This document shows positions 1 to 7,546 of a stretch of DNA of 51,862 bases, piece by piece. Location of the stretch: contig QCDO01000013.1 of NCBI GenBank assembly GCA_003278735.1, positions 1 to 51,862 on the forward strand, in the 5' to 3' direction. The notes below the pieces were generated by a model. It had not been told where the DNA came from, did no database searches, and saw only the letters and a list, made by a program, of their open reading frames with translations. Position 1 is the first letter of the stretch. The number at the start of each line of letters is the position of its first letter. The position numbers were made by a program, and so were the translations under genes. The stretch comes from Prochlorococcus sp. AG-355-J09 (GTDB lineage: Bacteria > Cyanobacteriota > Cyanobacteriia > PCC-6307 > Cyanobiaceae).

Positions 1-21
1 TAGTATTAATAAAAAAGCTTT

Positions 22-1566
22 ATGACTTTTGTCATTACTACACCTTTATACTATGTTAATGATAAGCCTCATTTAGGAAGTGTATATACAACAATAATTT
101 GTGACTCAATAGCTAGGTATAAAAGGCTTGCAGGTGAAGATGTTATTTTCATCACTGGTGTTGATGAACATGGTTTAAAAATACAAAGAACAGCTAATGA
201 TAAGGGTATTGAACCAAAATCACATTGTGATCAAATCTCAGAAGTCTTTAATAATAATTGGATAGATTGGAATATATCCTTTGACAAATTTATAAGAACA
301 AGCTCTAAAAATCATGAATTTGTTGTTAATGAATTTTATGAAAGAGTAAAAGCATCAGATGATATCTATATGGGAGTTCAAAAGGGTTGGTATTGTGTCG
401 GTTGTGAAGAATTTAAAGATAATCCAGAAAACTCATCAACATACAAGTGTCCAATACATCAAAAAAATCTAGAATGGAAAAATGAAGAGAATCTCTTTTT
501 TAGGCTTTCAAAATATCAAAAGGAAATCGAGAAAATAATCAATGAACCTTCTTTTATAGAGCCAATAGAAAGAAAGAATGAAATTATAAATTTTGTTTCT
601 AGAGGTTTAAAGGATTTTTCAATTTCAAGAACAAATGTTACATGGGGAATTCCAGTCCCTGGTTACGATAACCATACCTTTTATGTGTGGTTTGATGCTT
701 TACTTGGGTATGTAAGTGCCATTAGTTCTGATGCGACAGAACATTCATTGGAAAAATCAATTAATAGAGGATGGCCAGCTGATGTTCATTTAATTGGTAA
801 GGATATTCTGAGATTCCATGCTGTATATTGGCCTGCAATGCTCATTTCTGCCAAAATGAAAGTTCCTAAAAAGGTTTTTGGGCACGGATTTCTTACAAGA
901 GAGGGGCAAAAAATGGGTAAAAGCTTAGGAAATGTACTTGACCCTGATTTATTGCTTACAAAATATGGAAATGATCCTGTAAGGTGGTACCTCATTAAAG
1001 ACATATCACTAGGAAATGATGGAGATTTTCAAGATAAAAGATTTGTTGACATCATCAATAATGACTTGGCTAACACAATTGGTAATTTATTAAATAGAAC
1101 ATCATCTATGTCTAGAAAATGGTTTGATAATAAAGTGCCAAATAATGAAAAAATTTTCAGTGAAAATAAATTAGAGAATTTTGCCAAAATTACAGTTAAA
1201 AATTATATTTATAACTTTGATAGCTATAAATTAGATTTAGCAGCTAATGAAGTACTTAGCCTAGCAATTAATACAAATTTGTATTTGAATGATAATCAGC
1301 CATGGCTGCTAATAAAAGAGAAGGATAATCTTCCTTTAGTTAAAGAAATTATTTATAACGTTTTAGAAAGTACCCGAATAATAGGATTATTATTACTACC
1401 TTTATTGCCCGAATTATCTACAAAAATTAATGAACAACTTGGCTCTATATACAGAGAGGAAATTCCTTGGAAAAAACAATTAATTTGGGGATTATTAGTT
1501 AACAACTCAAGTCTTCCTAAACCCACTCCAATCATAAATAAACTTGAGTATGAGCAAAAATTTTAG
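22..1566 (+). CDS. metG: Methionyl-tRNA synthetase
   Basis: Cytoplasmic class I synthetase that charges tRNA-Met with methionine. The 514-residue protein has the nucleotide-binding HIGH-type motif as HLGS (residues 17-20) and the KMSKS loop in the variant form KMGKS (297-301). A single zinc-knuckle-like set, C125-x2-C128 and C143-x2-H146, lies in the connective domain. The length fits the short MetRS form without the C-terminal tRNA-binding/dimer domain. The ATG at 22 leaves almost no upstream sequence in the window, so promoter and start context cannot be judged. The stop overlaps the next gene by about 17 bases, suggesting co-transcription. Confidence 0.97.
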   Translation: MTFVITTPLYYVNDKPHLGSVYTTIICDSIARYKRLAGEDVIFITGVDEHGLKIQRTANDKGIEPKSHCDQISEVFNNNWIDWNISFDKFIRTSSKNHEFVVNEFYERVKASDDIYMGVQKGWYCVGCEEFKDNPENSSTYKCPIHQKNLEWKNEENLFFRLSKYQKEIEKIINEPSFIEPIERKNEIINFVSRGLKDFSISRTNVTWGIPVPGYDNHTFYVWFDALLGYVSAISSDATEHSLEKSINRGWPADVHLIGKDILRFHAVYWPAMLISAKMKVPKKVFGHGFLTREGQKMGKSLGNVLDPDLLLTKYGNDPVRWYLIKDISLGNDGDFQDKRFVDIINNDLANTIGNLLNRTSSMSRKWFDNKVPNNEKIFSENKLENFAKITVKNYIYNFDSYKLDLAANEVLSLAINTNLYLNDNQPWLLIKEKDNLPLVKEIIYNVLESTRIIGLLLLPLLPELSTKINEQLGSIYREEIPWKKQLIWGLLVNNSSLPKPTPIINKLEYEQKF

Positions 1567-2173
1567 ATTAATAATTTTCCTTCCATTATTTATGCTTGGT
1601 TGCGCCTCAAATGTAATTGATGAAAATAAAGTTATACAAAAAATAGACAGTTTAGATATGACTATTTTCTCTAAAAGTGGAGATAAAAAATATTCTATTA
1701 CCAGTCCAAATTCAAGTTATGACAATATTGAATTAAAATTCGAATTAAAAAAACCTATTATTAATATTCTTAATGGTAATGAAACTATTTATATTATTAG
1801 TTCAGAAGAATCTATATTATCAGATAACAATAAACTCTTGAAAATGAAAGGTAATGTTAAATTAAAAACTTTAAAAAAGAATGAGAATATTTTAAATGCT
1901 GATAATTTTATTTGGAATATAGAAAATACTAACTATCTATTAGAGGGAAATATAAGATTTGAAAATAAAAATATTATCTTAAATTCAGGGAAAGCCATAT
2001 TGAGTTCAAATAACATAATTGAATTTTTTAATCCAGTAAAATATATAATTAAAGATGAAAATAACGAAAATAAATATGAAATAAACTCAGAAAATGCTTT
2101 CTATAATTTAAATACTGAATCAGTAAATTTTGAAGCAAAAGATAAAAGAGTTAAATCAATAATATATTTTTAA
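1550..2173 (+). CDS. LptC-like lipoprotein (LPS export)
   Basis: Probable periplasmic lipoprotein of the LptC family, which links the inner-membrane LPS-export ABC transporter to the periplasmic bridge. The N-terminus is a short hydrophobic signal ending in a lipobox-like LGC, followed by a beta-rich, Asn/Lys-rich body with repeated strand patterns as in LptC/OstA folds. I start at ATG 1550; a TTG two codons upstream (1544) is also possible. The gene overlaps the metG end and is probably translated from the same message. It meets the convergent gene at 2170 with a 4-base tail overlap. The family call rests on architecture and remembered cyanobacterial homologues. Confidence 0.7.
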   Translation: MSKNFRLIIFLPLFMLGCASNVIDENKVIQKIDSLDMTIFSKSGDKKYSITSPNSSYDNIELKFELKKPIINILNGNETIYIISSEESILSDNNKLLKMKGNVKLKTLKKNENILNADNFIWNIENTNYLLEGNIRFENKNIILNSGKAILSSNNIIEFFNPVKYIIKDENNENKYEINSENAFYNLNTESVNFEAKDKRVKSIIYF

Positions 2174-2796
2174 ATTTTATTTTTTGAGAATATATTATTA
2201 ACTTTTTTAGACCAGTTATTAATCCATTTTTCATCAGATTTCGTAAAACACTTAGCACTCCAGCCTCCAATCAATATGAAAGCCTTATTATTTATAGGTA
2301 CAACTAAAATAGATGGGATTTCAGCACAAAAATTATAAAATTCATCTCTTCCAGGATAAAATTTAGTGTTTGCCAATGATATTAATTTCATATCTTTAAT
2401 AGATCTCAGACAAGTTTCCCCAGGTTTAAAATTATTACTTGCAGTGATACCCCTTCTCAATATATTAACGCCATCATTGTGGATTAATATTGCTGCTGCT
2501 GCTGTAGAAGTTAATATCGCTTCAGAACCCCATGCAAGTTCATTAATAACTTCATCTGGCATGTTTCTATCGAAGAGAAACTTATTTTCTCCTTTTAAAA
2601 CAGCTTTCTCGCCAGCTATGGGTTGGAATTGTTTAAATAAAAAACCTATCAAAATAATAATTAAAGAAGCTATTGCAGCTAACACTTGTGCTCTTTCAAG
2701 CTCTGGAGTGATTGTTTCTATTGAAATGAAATTTGCTATCTGAAAAACAAAGAGTATTACACCAACTGATATTAATGATTTCCCATTGAATCCCAT
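2170..2796 (-). CDS. CCB2/CCB4-type cofactor assembly protein (DUF2930)
   Basis: Likely homologue of plastid CCB2/CCB4, which help attach the covalent c-type heme (ci) of cytochrome b6 in the b6f complex. The 208-residue protein begins with two close transmembrane helices (about 8-28 and 36-53), then a soluble domain containing GSEAILTSTAAAAILI and a C-terminal part with VPINNKAFILIGGWS. This two-helix plus soluble-domain plan fits the family. It stands alone on the minus strand, its stop overlapping that of the LptC-like gene by 4 bases. The family assignment is from memory of the cyanobacterial DUF2930 profile. Confidence 0.75.
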   Translation of the reverse strand: MGFNGKSLISVGVILFVFQIANFISIETITPELERAQVLAAIASLIIILIGFLFKQFQPIAGEKAVLKGENKFLFDRNMPDEVINELAWGSEAILTSTAAAAILIHNDGVNILRRGITASNNFKPGETCLRSIKDMKLISLANTKFYPGRDEFYNFCAEIPSILVVPINNKAFILIGGWSAKCFTKSDEKWINNWSKKVNNIFSKNKI

Positions 2797-2907
2797 ATTT
2801 TAAATATGTTATTTCTAATTAAATTATGCAAATATTATATTCTTTAGTAGATTTAAAATTACTCAAACATATGGTTTTTAATATATAATTAACCAAAACA
2901 TCTCAAA

Positions 2908-3219
2908 ATGAACCTAAATATCAATAAATATATACTTTCCATTATCTTTACTGGCTTTATTTTTATTCTTATTCCTTCGACTACATACGCAAATGAAATT
3001 AATACTATAAATAAATATTTTGGTATTACTCAACAGAAGACTGTTATAAATTATGAAAAAAGTCAGCCCTCCTCCATCGACAACCCTGTAGTGGATCCAA
3101 ATTTTAACACTATGAGATCAAAAGATACTGAGAGTTCAACTGCTACTTATATAGTTGTAGGTTTGTTAATTGCTGCCACAATCATTCCTCTAGCAACATG
3201 GTGGTATTTCTCTAAATAA
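2908..3219 (+). CDS. Secreted or anchored hypothetical protein
   Basis: 103 residues. A signal peptide (1-28) ends in a plausible signal peptidase I site after TYA. A polar linker follows, then a C-terminal transmembrane helix (about 79-101) ending WWYFSK. If the signal is cleaved, the mature protein is an extracytoplasmic segment held by a C-terminal anchor. A perfect TATAAT at 2884-2889 sits just upstream, implying a leader of roughly 10-15 bases; no good -35 is seen. It may share a transcript with cobU, which starts 10 bases after this stop. I do not recognise a family. Confidence 0.7.
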   Translation: MNLNINKYILSIIFTGFIFILIPSTTYANEINTINKYFGITQQKTVINYEKSQPSSIDNPVVDPNFNTMRSKDTESSTATYIVVGLLIAATIIPLATWWYFSK

Positions 3220-3229
3220 TAGAGAATTT

Positions 3230-3790
3230 ATGAATGCCAAGGATTTAAATATTAGTGAATATTCAACTCATATAGTTTTTATTACAGGGGGAACAAAGAG
3301 TGGGAAAAGTGAATTCGCGGAGCATCTTGCTAAGGGGTTAAAAAAATTATCATATGTTGCCTTATCTGAAAACAATTTGGATGATAAAGAGTGGCAAGAT
3401 AAAATTAATTTACATCGAAAAAGAAGGCCAAAAGATTGGAAATTAATAGAAACAACAGATCTATTAAATACATTAAGGAATGAAGAAGGTCCATTATTGA
3501 TAGATTCTATTGGGGGATTCGTTATGAAAATTATTGGCAAGGAACAAAATGAATGGTCAACAAAAATGAATTCACTTATAAGTCTCTTAATGAAAAGAAA
3601 AAGCATAACAATTATTGTTGGAGAACAAGTAGGTTGGAGTTTGGTCTCTGAATATAAAATTGGGAATACATATATTGAGAGAATCGGCGAACTTCAAAAG
3701 AGAATAACCAAAATATCAAAAGATAATTGGCTGGCCATAAACGGCAGAGCAATCAAAATAGATGAAATAAGTATTGAAATACCCACTTAA
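3230..3790 (+). CDS. cobU: Adenosylcobinamide kinase/guanylyltransferase
   Basis: CobU/CobP family enzyme of the late cobalamin pathway: it phosphorylates adenosylcobinamide and transfers GMP to give adenosylcobinamide-GDP. The P-loop GGTKSGKS (residues 20-27) follows an ITGG strand, and the family segment HRKRRPKDWKLIET is present. At 186 residues the length is normal. ATG 3230 is 10 bases after the preceding stop; residues 1-14 precede the first core strand, so a later start is possible but no better one is seen. The trmL start lies 2 bases beyond the stop, so the two genes are likely co-translated. Confidence 0.92.
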   Translation: MNAKDLNISEYSTHIVFITGGTKSGKSEFAEHLAKGLKKLSYVALSENNLDDKEWQDKINLHRKRRPKDWKLIETTDLLNTLRNEEGPLLIDSIGGFVMKIIGKEQNEWSTKMNSLISLLMKRKSITIIVGEQVGWSLVSEYKIGNTYIERIGELQKRITKISKDNWLAINGRAIKIDEISIEIPT

Positions 3791-3792
3791 AA

Positions 3793-4275
3793 TTGGAAGT
3801 CGCCCTTTTTGAACCTAGAATCCCACAAAATACTGGTAATATTGCCAGATCATGTGCTGCATTTAATATACCTTTAAATCTTATAGAGCCCTTGGGTTTT
3901 AAACTAGAAGATAAATATTTAAAAAGAGCAGGTTTAGACTATTGGCCTTTAGTTACTGTTAATCAGTATGAGAATTTTGAAAAATTTTTAGCGTCAAAAT
4001 CAACAAAAAGAATAATCTCTTTTAGTAAAAAAAATGGATTATATTTGAAGGATTTTAAATTTAAGCAAGATGATATTTTGCTATTTGGGAGAGAAGATTT
4101 AGGATTACCCGATTCCATTATTGATAAAAGTGACTTTTTAATATCAATATTTATGCCGAATATACATACTGGAAACAATTATCAAAAAGGTGTTAGAAGT
4201 CTAAACCTTTCTGTAGCATGCGGAATTGCTATATATGAGGCTCACAAACAAATAAATTTTCAAAATGGTAATTAA
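3793..4275 (+). CDS. trmL: tRNA (cytidine/uridine-34-2'-O)-methyltransferase
   Basis: SpoU-class (SPOUT) methyltransferase that 2'-O-methylates the wobble base of certain leucine tRNAs. Motifs seen are NTGNIARSCAAF near the N-terminus, LLFGREDLGLP (motif 2) and VRSLNLSVACGIAIYEA (motif 3). 160 residues is the usual TrmL length. It starts with TTG at 3793, two bases after the cobU stop; no ATG is available before the conserved N-terminal EPRIPQNTGN, so TTG is well supported. A tRNA gene follows about 30 bases downstream. Confidence 0.92.
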   Translation: MEVALFEPRIPQNTGNIARSCAAFNIPLNLIEPLGFKLEDKYLKRAGLDYWPLVTVNQYENFEKFLASKSTKRIISFSKKNGLYLKDFKFKQDDILLFGREDLGLPDSIIDKSDFLISIFMPNIHTGNNYQKGVRSLNLSVACGIAIYEAHKQINFQNGN

Positions 4276-4304
4276 GTACAACCAATGCCTTACAATATTC
4301 CCAT

Positions 4305-4378
<74 letters not shown>

Positions 4379-4446
4379 TTTTTAAATACTTTTCAATTGA
4401 AAAACATATGTGAAATTTTAATTTAATTAAACAATTAAAGACAATA

Positions 4447-4734
4447 ATGGTTAATTCACTCAGCACAGTCTTAAATACAAAAAAATCTAAAGCAAAATAT
4501 CCAGAAGCAAGAGTTATAGTTCTTGATGACAATTTTAATACTTTTCAGCATGTCGCAAATTGTCTTCTAACAATAATCCCAAGCATAAGTGAACAAAGGG
4601 CATGGGATCTAACCATTAAAGTTGACAAGACAGGATCTGCAGAGGTGTGGAGAGGTAATCTTGAACAAGCAGAGCTATATCATGAGCAACTATTCAGCAA
4701 AGGATTAACAATGGCTCCAATTGAGAAAACATAA
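4447..4734 (+). CDS. clpS: ClpS adaptor of the Clp protease
   Basis: Small cytoplasmic adaptor that delivers N-degron substrates to the ClpC/ClpA-ClpP protease. The 95-residue protein shows the ClpS core: strand RVIVLDDNFNTFQHVANCL (Asp-Asp-x3-Thr-Phe substrate-pocket region), then a helix and the second strand WDLTIKVDKTGSAEVWRG, ending in the family helix QAELYHEQLFSKGLTMAPIE. The start ATG at 4447 gives the usual short variable N-terminal tail. It follows the tRNA after about 70 bases, so it probably has its own promoter. The downstream DUF1651 gene starts 11 bases later. Confidence 0.95.
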   Translation: MVNSLSTVLNTKKSKAKYPEARVIVLDDNFNTFQHVANCLLTIIPSISEQRAWDLTIKVDKTGSAEVWRGNLEQAELYHEQLFSKGLTMAPIEKT

Positions 4735-4745
4735 AATAAGTAAGA

Positions 4746-4997
4746 TTGACAGAAAATTATTGGCTTATAAATTCGAATCGTTCAAGGGTTAAAAGGTTTT
4801 CAAAGAACAATCAAAATAAAGATAAATTTTTTGAATATATGTTTATTGACTCTGGAAGAATTCTTGGTGTTTTAGGAAAAGAACCACCTCTTATGACAAC
4901 CAGAGAAGAACTTAAAGTTGATGAAGCTAGAGATGAATGGAGAAAGTTAATCGCTCATGGTTGGAGGAGAACCAAACTAGTTCTGGATGACTATTAG
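4746..4997 (+). CDS. DUF1651 family small protein
   Basis: 83-residue soluble protein with the features I associate with DUF1651, a picocyanobacterial family of unknown function: an N-terminal WLINSNRSRVKRF, and a C-terminal helix EARDEWRKLIAHGWRRTK. The reading frame opens at a TTG (4746), 11 bases after the clpS stop. There is no ATG before the conserved WLI segment, so TTG is the likely start. It may be co-transcribed with clpS. Nothing in the sequence gives a biochemical role. Confidence 0.75.
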   Translation: MTENYWLINSNRSRVKRFSKNNQNKDKFFEYMFIDSGRILGVLGKEPPLMTTREELKVDEARDEWRKLIAHGWRRTKLVLDDY

Positions 4998-5066
4998 TAT
5001 CCAATATTGTTACTAGGATTAGTTATATAAATTATGAGATTTAGGACATAGTTAGCGGGTAAATTT

Positions 5067-5093
5067 AATGGCTTCAAAAGTAACAAAGCCATT
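5067..5093. other. Hairpin in the 4998-5352 gap
   Basis: AATGGCTT and AAGCCATT form an 8-bp stem around a 11-base loop. The flanks AATTTAA and TTAAATT could extend it through an internal loop. No U-tract follows, so it is not a typical terminator; it could belong to a transcript end or an untranslated RNA. The rest of the 355-base gap is AT-rich with only very short ORFs (17 codons or fewer) and I see no gene in it. Confidence 0.4.
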
Positions 5094-5280
5094 CCTTGAG
5101 TCACGTTAAATTCTTTATTTTTCATAAAAAAATAAAAGTCTCATTTTAATTATAAAAAGACTGTCAAATACAAACTAAAAATAATGAAAAAAAAGATACA
5201 TAAGCATTTATTGATTAAGGATTTTCTAGAAAACTAATATCTAAAACTTATTTTAAAAAATTATAGATTTAGGGTTACTT

Positions 5281-5306
5281 GTTTATTTTTTAACAAAAAA
5301 ATAAAC
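5281..5306. repeat. AT-only inverted repeat
   Basis: GTTTATTTTTT and AAAAAATAAAC form an 11-bp perfect inverted repeat around a 4-base loop, about 47 bases upstream of the small gene at 5353. It could act as a weak bidirectional terminator for clpS/DUF1651 read-through or be a chance product of AT richness. Confidence 0.35.
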
Positions 5307-5352
5307 GTTATAATTTAATAATTCGCATTATTTATTACTTAATAAATACCCA

Positions 5353-5502
5353 ATGAAATATCTCATCACAAGCAAAAGATCAAGAGCTTTATTTGGTATT
5401 GGAATAATTGCTATAAGTATTGGATTAATATCAAAAAAAGTAATTAACTATCCATCTGGAGGATGTATGAGAGGTACTCAAGAAATAACCTTTAATATCT
5501 AG
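5353..5502 (+). CDS. 49-residue membrane protein
   Basis: ATG ORF encoding 49 residues: a basic N-terminus (MKYLITSKRSRALFG), one transmembrane helix (about 14-30, GIGIIAISIGLI) and a short tail with a Cys (GGCMRGTQEITF). The positive-inside rule predicts a cytoplasmic N-terminus. Its coding potential is supported by clean hydrophobic patterning and an isolated position between hairpins upstream and a convergent gene 23 bases downstream. No family is recognised. Confidence 0.55.
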   Translation: MKYLITSKRSRALFGIGIIAISIGLISKKVINYPSGGCMRGTQEITFNI

Positions 5503-5525
5503 CCATTAATCACCTTACATTTTTC

Positions 5526-5915
5526 TTAATTCATAAATCCAGTCAACTTTGATAACTCTTTTAGTGAAAGTACACCTAAAATTAGTTTTCCATTTATTTC
5601 CCATGTGGGAAACCCTTTAATTTTTTTATCAATACATAACTGGGTTTGACTATTTATGCCATCTCTTGCACATTCAACCACATTAAGTTTTTTATAAGCT
5701 TGCTTACCAAATAATTCACTTTGATTAAGGCAATTAGGACACCAATATGCTGAATATTTAACTACACCATTATCTTTGAGGTATTTTGCCAACTCGATTG
5801 ATTCCCTAGTGCTTTCTGAGGTAACTATAAGTTCTCTCTGATTATTTAAGTGGGAGCTATTTATAACATTTGAGAAAGGAAGCAAGACTAATAGTGGGAT
5901 TAATAGGTTTTTCAT
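5526..5915 (-). CDS. Periplasmic/lumenal thioredoxin-like protein (WCPNC)
   Basis: 129 residues: an N-terminal signal or anchor (1-20), then a small thioredoxin-like fold. The redox motif W58-C59-P60-N61-C62, a second cysteine pair C82/C94, and a cis-proline region GFPTW (P103) match the C-terminal thioredoxin domain of cyanobacterial VKOR and plant LTO1, which oxidise disulfides in the thylakoid lumen. No VKOR membrane domain is attached, so it would act as a stand-alone partner. Its ATG overlaps the stop of the upstream 50-residue gene (ATGA), implying translational coupling. Confidence 0.8.
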   Translation of the reverse strand: MKNLLIPLLVLLPFSNVINSSHLNNQRELIVTSESTRESIELAKYLKDNGVVKYSAYWCPNCLNQSELFGKQAYKKLNVVECARDGINSQTQLCIDKKIKGFPTWEINGKLILGVLSLKELSKLTGFMN

Positions 5916-6064
5916 TTATTTACTACTTTTCCTCCATATTTTCTTACTACCTTATCAAGCAAAATTCGTATATCTTTATTTTTAAGTTTCTCTATCTGCT
6001 GAAGATTTTCAAGAAGATCACATATTTGATCCTGTGTATCTTCATTTAATTCACTTACTGCCAT
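5912..6064 (-). CDS. 50-residue soluble protein coupled to the thioredoxin-like gene
   Basis: Hand-translated ORF starting ATG at 6064: MAVSELNEDTQDQICDLLEN, then a Lys-rich amphipathic helix ending RKYGGKVVNK. It is highly charged, predicted helical, with no membrane segment. Its TGA stop overlaps the ATG of the WCPNC gene as ATGA, the arrangement expected for translational coupling and the best evidence that it is real. It contains one cysteine (C15). No family is recognised. Confidence 0.6.
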   Translation of the reverse strand: MAVSELNEDTQDQICDLLENLQQIEKLKNKDIRILLDKVVRKYGGKVVNK

Positions 6065-6153
6065 TTATATTTAGAGTTTTTATAATTCAATTTTAAATCA
6101 AAAGTAAATTTACATACTTATTGTATTTATATTTTTTTATTGCTATTTTTTTA

Positions 6154-6203
6154 AAGCGGGCTAAGGTTCATATCTCCACGAGGATTTAGTCCGCTTATTT
6201 TTT
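6154..6203 (+). terminator. Hairpin with plus-strand U-tract
   Basis: AAGCGGGCTAA (6154-6164) pairs with TTAGTCCGCTT (6186-6196), 11 bp with one G-U pair, followed by ATTTTTT. The U-tract exists only for plus-strand transcription, yet the neighbouring genes on both sides are on the minus strand. The structure may therefore end a small plus-strand RNA starting in the 6065-6150 gap, rather than serve the ribbon-helix-helix gene. The 21-base loop contains a second weak stem (ATCTC with GAGGAT). Confidence 0.6.
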
Positions 6204-6314
6204 AAAGTTTCAATTTATATTGGATCCTTCTTTAAGAAATCGATTAGAAATATTAAAAATATTTATCTCTGTTTAATTTCTAAATTCCATTGAAAAGCAT
6301 TCTTGTAAAATTTT

Positions 6315-6331
6315 AATAGTGTGACACTATT
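6315..6331. promoter_or_regulatory. Palindrome at the RHH gene stop
   Basis: AATAGTGTGACACTATT: two 8-base arms around a central G, touching the stop codon of the ribbon-helix-helix gene. The core AGTGTGACACT is identical to the copy at 6709-6719 upstream of the same gene. A candidate operator for that regulator; without a U-tract it is not a terminator. Confidence 0.5.
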
Positions 6332-6696
6332 TATTCAATAATGTTGTTATTTCGCTTCATAACTTTCTTAAAATACTTAAACTCAATAAATTCATGCATC
6401 ATTTTGATATCATCAGATAATACTTTTTTATTAACTGCATATTCGTCTACATTAAGTGAAGAACTATTATTTTCAGAAAATGTTTCGTGATCAAAAGAAA
6501 AGTCTATAAAATCCCTATTATTATTTTGATTTTGACCATAAGATTCATTTAACACTCCTCGAGACCTTAACGCTTCCTCAACCAATAAACCTGTTACTTT
6601 TGACTGACTAAACTCATTAGCTGCGCACAATTTTTCAATAATTTCATGCACTTCTTCACTTGGCAAAAAACCAATTCTTTTCCTCGGAGAAGGCAT
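6331..6696 (-). CDS. Ribbon-helix-helix regulator-like protein
   Basis: 121 residues from ATG 6696; the frame stays open 10 codons further, but MPSPRKRIGFLPSEEVHEII is the natural start. The first 45 residues fit an RHH (Arc/CopG-like) DNA-binding fold: a short basic strand (RKRIGFLP), helix A (SEEVHEIIEKLCAANEF) and helix B after SQSKV (TGLLVEEALRSRG). The remainder is acidic and Asn-rich, likely a flexible or partner-binding tail, ending with a basic segment. The divergent gene at 6771 shares its upstream region. Two 11-base palindromes precede the start and a third touches the stop, suggesting autoregulation. A remembered picocyanobacterial protein family; targets are unknown. Confidence 0.7.
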   Translation of the reverse strand: MPSPRKRIGFLPSEEVHEIIEKLCAANEFSQSKVTGLLVEEALRSRGVLNESYGQNQNNNRDFIDFSFDHETFSENNSSSLNVDEYAVNKKVLSDDIKMMHEFIEFKYFKKVMKRNNNIIE

Positions 6697-6708
6697 AATA
6701 AAAAAATC

Positions 6709-6719
6709 AGTGTGACACT
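6709..6719. promoter_or_regulatory. Candidate RHH operator, site 1
   Basis: AGTGTGACACT, a perfect 11-base dyad (central G) ending 13 bases upstream of the RHH ATG. Its centre is 22 bases, about two helical turns, from that of the site at 6731. An AATATA block (TATATT on the minus strand, 6725-6730) lies between the two sites and could be the -10 element of the RHH gene, so binding would block it. Confidence 0.5.
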
Positions 6720-6730
6720 TGCACAATATA

Positions 6731-6741
6731 AGTGTTGCACT
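6731..6741. promoter_or_regulatory. Candidate RHH operator, site 2
   Basis: AGTGTTGCACT, a near-copy of site 1 differing at the central bases. It sits between the divergent starts at 6696 and 6771, and could control both genes. Confidence 0.45.
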
Positions 6742-6770
6742 ATATTTGATTTAAGTCAACTAATTTTGCT

Positions 6771-6923
6771 ATGCATATTTTATTATTTCCTGTCGGATTT
6801 ATTCTTTGGTATCTAGCTTATGAAGCAAAACCTATCATTAATGATGAAGTAACACTTAATTGGGAAGAAAAAAATACAATTAAAAGAAATAAACTTTTAA
6901 ATATAATCAAAGAAACATTTTAA
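6771..6923 (+). CDS. 50-residue membrane-anchored protein
   Basis: Hand-translated ORF: MHILLFPVGFILWYLAYEAK forms one N-terminal hydrophobic helix, followed by an acidic then basic soluble tail (DEVTLNWEEKNTIKRNK, ending KETF). It is divergent from the RHH gene across a 74-base region carrying two palindromes, and may be co-regulated with it. Its stop overlaps the convergent 59-residue gene by 4 bases. Family unknown. Confidence 0.55.
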   Translation: MHILLFPVGFILWYLAYEAKPIINDEVTLNWEEKNTIKRNKLLNIIKETF

Positions 6924-7099
6924 AATTTACTGTTAATCGATTTTGACCATTCCTTGTGCTTATTATCTAGATCTGAGATTGACTGTTTTTGATAAGTAAA
7001 TTTGAGTTGATTTTCGTTAAGTGATTTTTTTGTGATAATCATCTCTTTAGAGAAAAAATATGGAGTGTTGTAACTCCTAATTTTTTTTTTGACTTCCAT
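6920..7099 (-). CDS. 59-residue basic soluble protein
   Basis: Hand-translated ORF from ATG 7099: MEVKKKIRSYNTPYFFSKEM followed by KKSLNENQLKFTYQKQ and a helical end DLDNKHKEWSKSINSKF. Strongly basic with no membrane helix. A run of 10 A's in codons 4-7 makes it sensitive to slippage or assembly length error. The tail overlaps the 6771 gene by 4 bases. No family recognised. Confidence 0.5.
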   Translation of the reverse strand: MEVKKKIRSYNTPYFFSKEMIITKKSLNENQLKFTYQKQSISDLDNKHKEWSKSINSKF

Positions 7100-7262
7100 A
7101 TTATGAATTTATCTATTTTTTTTTATATGACTTAAAAGGTTATAGTCTCAATATTTTTATATTCTTTTTATATTTCCTTCATATGTGTTTTTAGCACGTT
7201 TGTAAAAAATATTAGTTTATTAAATAATAAAGGCTATATTTAAACAAAATATATGTTTTATC

Positions 7263-7436
7263 ATGAATCTAAAGGAGAGAGGGATTACTGTTGGAGATTT
7301 ACTAATAATACTAATAATAATAATCACTTCTACAATATTAATTAAGTCACTTAACAAGGATAAGAAAACAACACTTAATTATAGTAATCAAGAGCAAGTT
7401 TCTTATAAGGAAAATTACTATCAAAAATTTATTTGA
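7263..7436 (+). CDS. 57-residue single-helix membrane protein
   Basis: Hand-translated ORF: MNLKERGITVGDLLIILIII forms the start of one long hydrophobic helix (about 10-28), then a polar Lys/Gln/Tyr-rich tail. The charged start followed directly by an Ile/Leu-rich helix looks superficially like a type IV pilin N-terminus, but the Gly/Phe-Glu processing site is absent. AAAGGAG occurs inside the coding start, not upstream. Family not recognised. Confidence 0.55.
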   Translation: MNLKERGITVGDLLIILIIIITSTILIKSLNKDKKTTLNYSNQEQVSYKENYYQKFI

Positions 7437-7546
7437 ATAGCTTATATAAATTATTTATAAAACTCTTTTTTAATTGAATTAACTATTAAGAATCTCATAT
7501 GTAAATTACAAGAATTAATAATTATCAAAAAATGAGTTTATGTATT

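Noticed and set aside
6697..6726. Longer RHH protein beginning MCKCHTDFFI
   Set aside because: It would run through the palindrome region; the inner ATG 6696 starts directly at the RHH strand.
6331..6923. Toxin-antitoxin pair (RHH antitoxin with a neighbour)
   Set aside because: The neighbours are divergent or convergent small proteins without toxin motifs; a co-directional overlapping partner is missing.
7263..7436. Type IV pilin or pseudopilin
   Set aside because: The hydrophobic N-terminal helix is similar, but there is no prepilin cleavage site and no Glu at +5.
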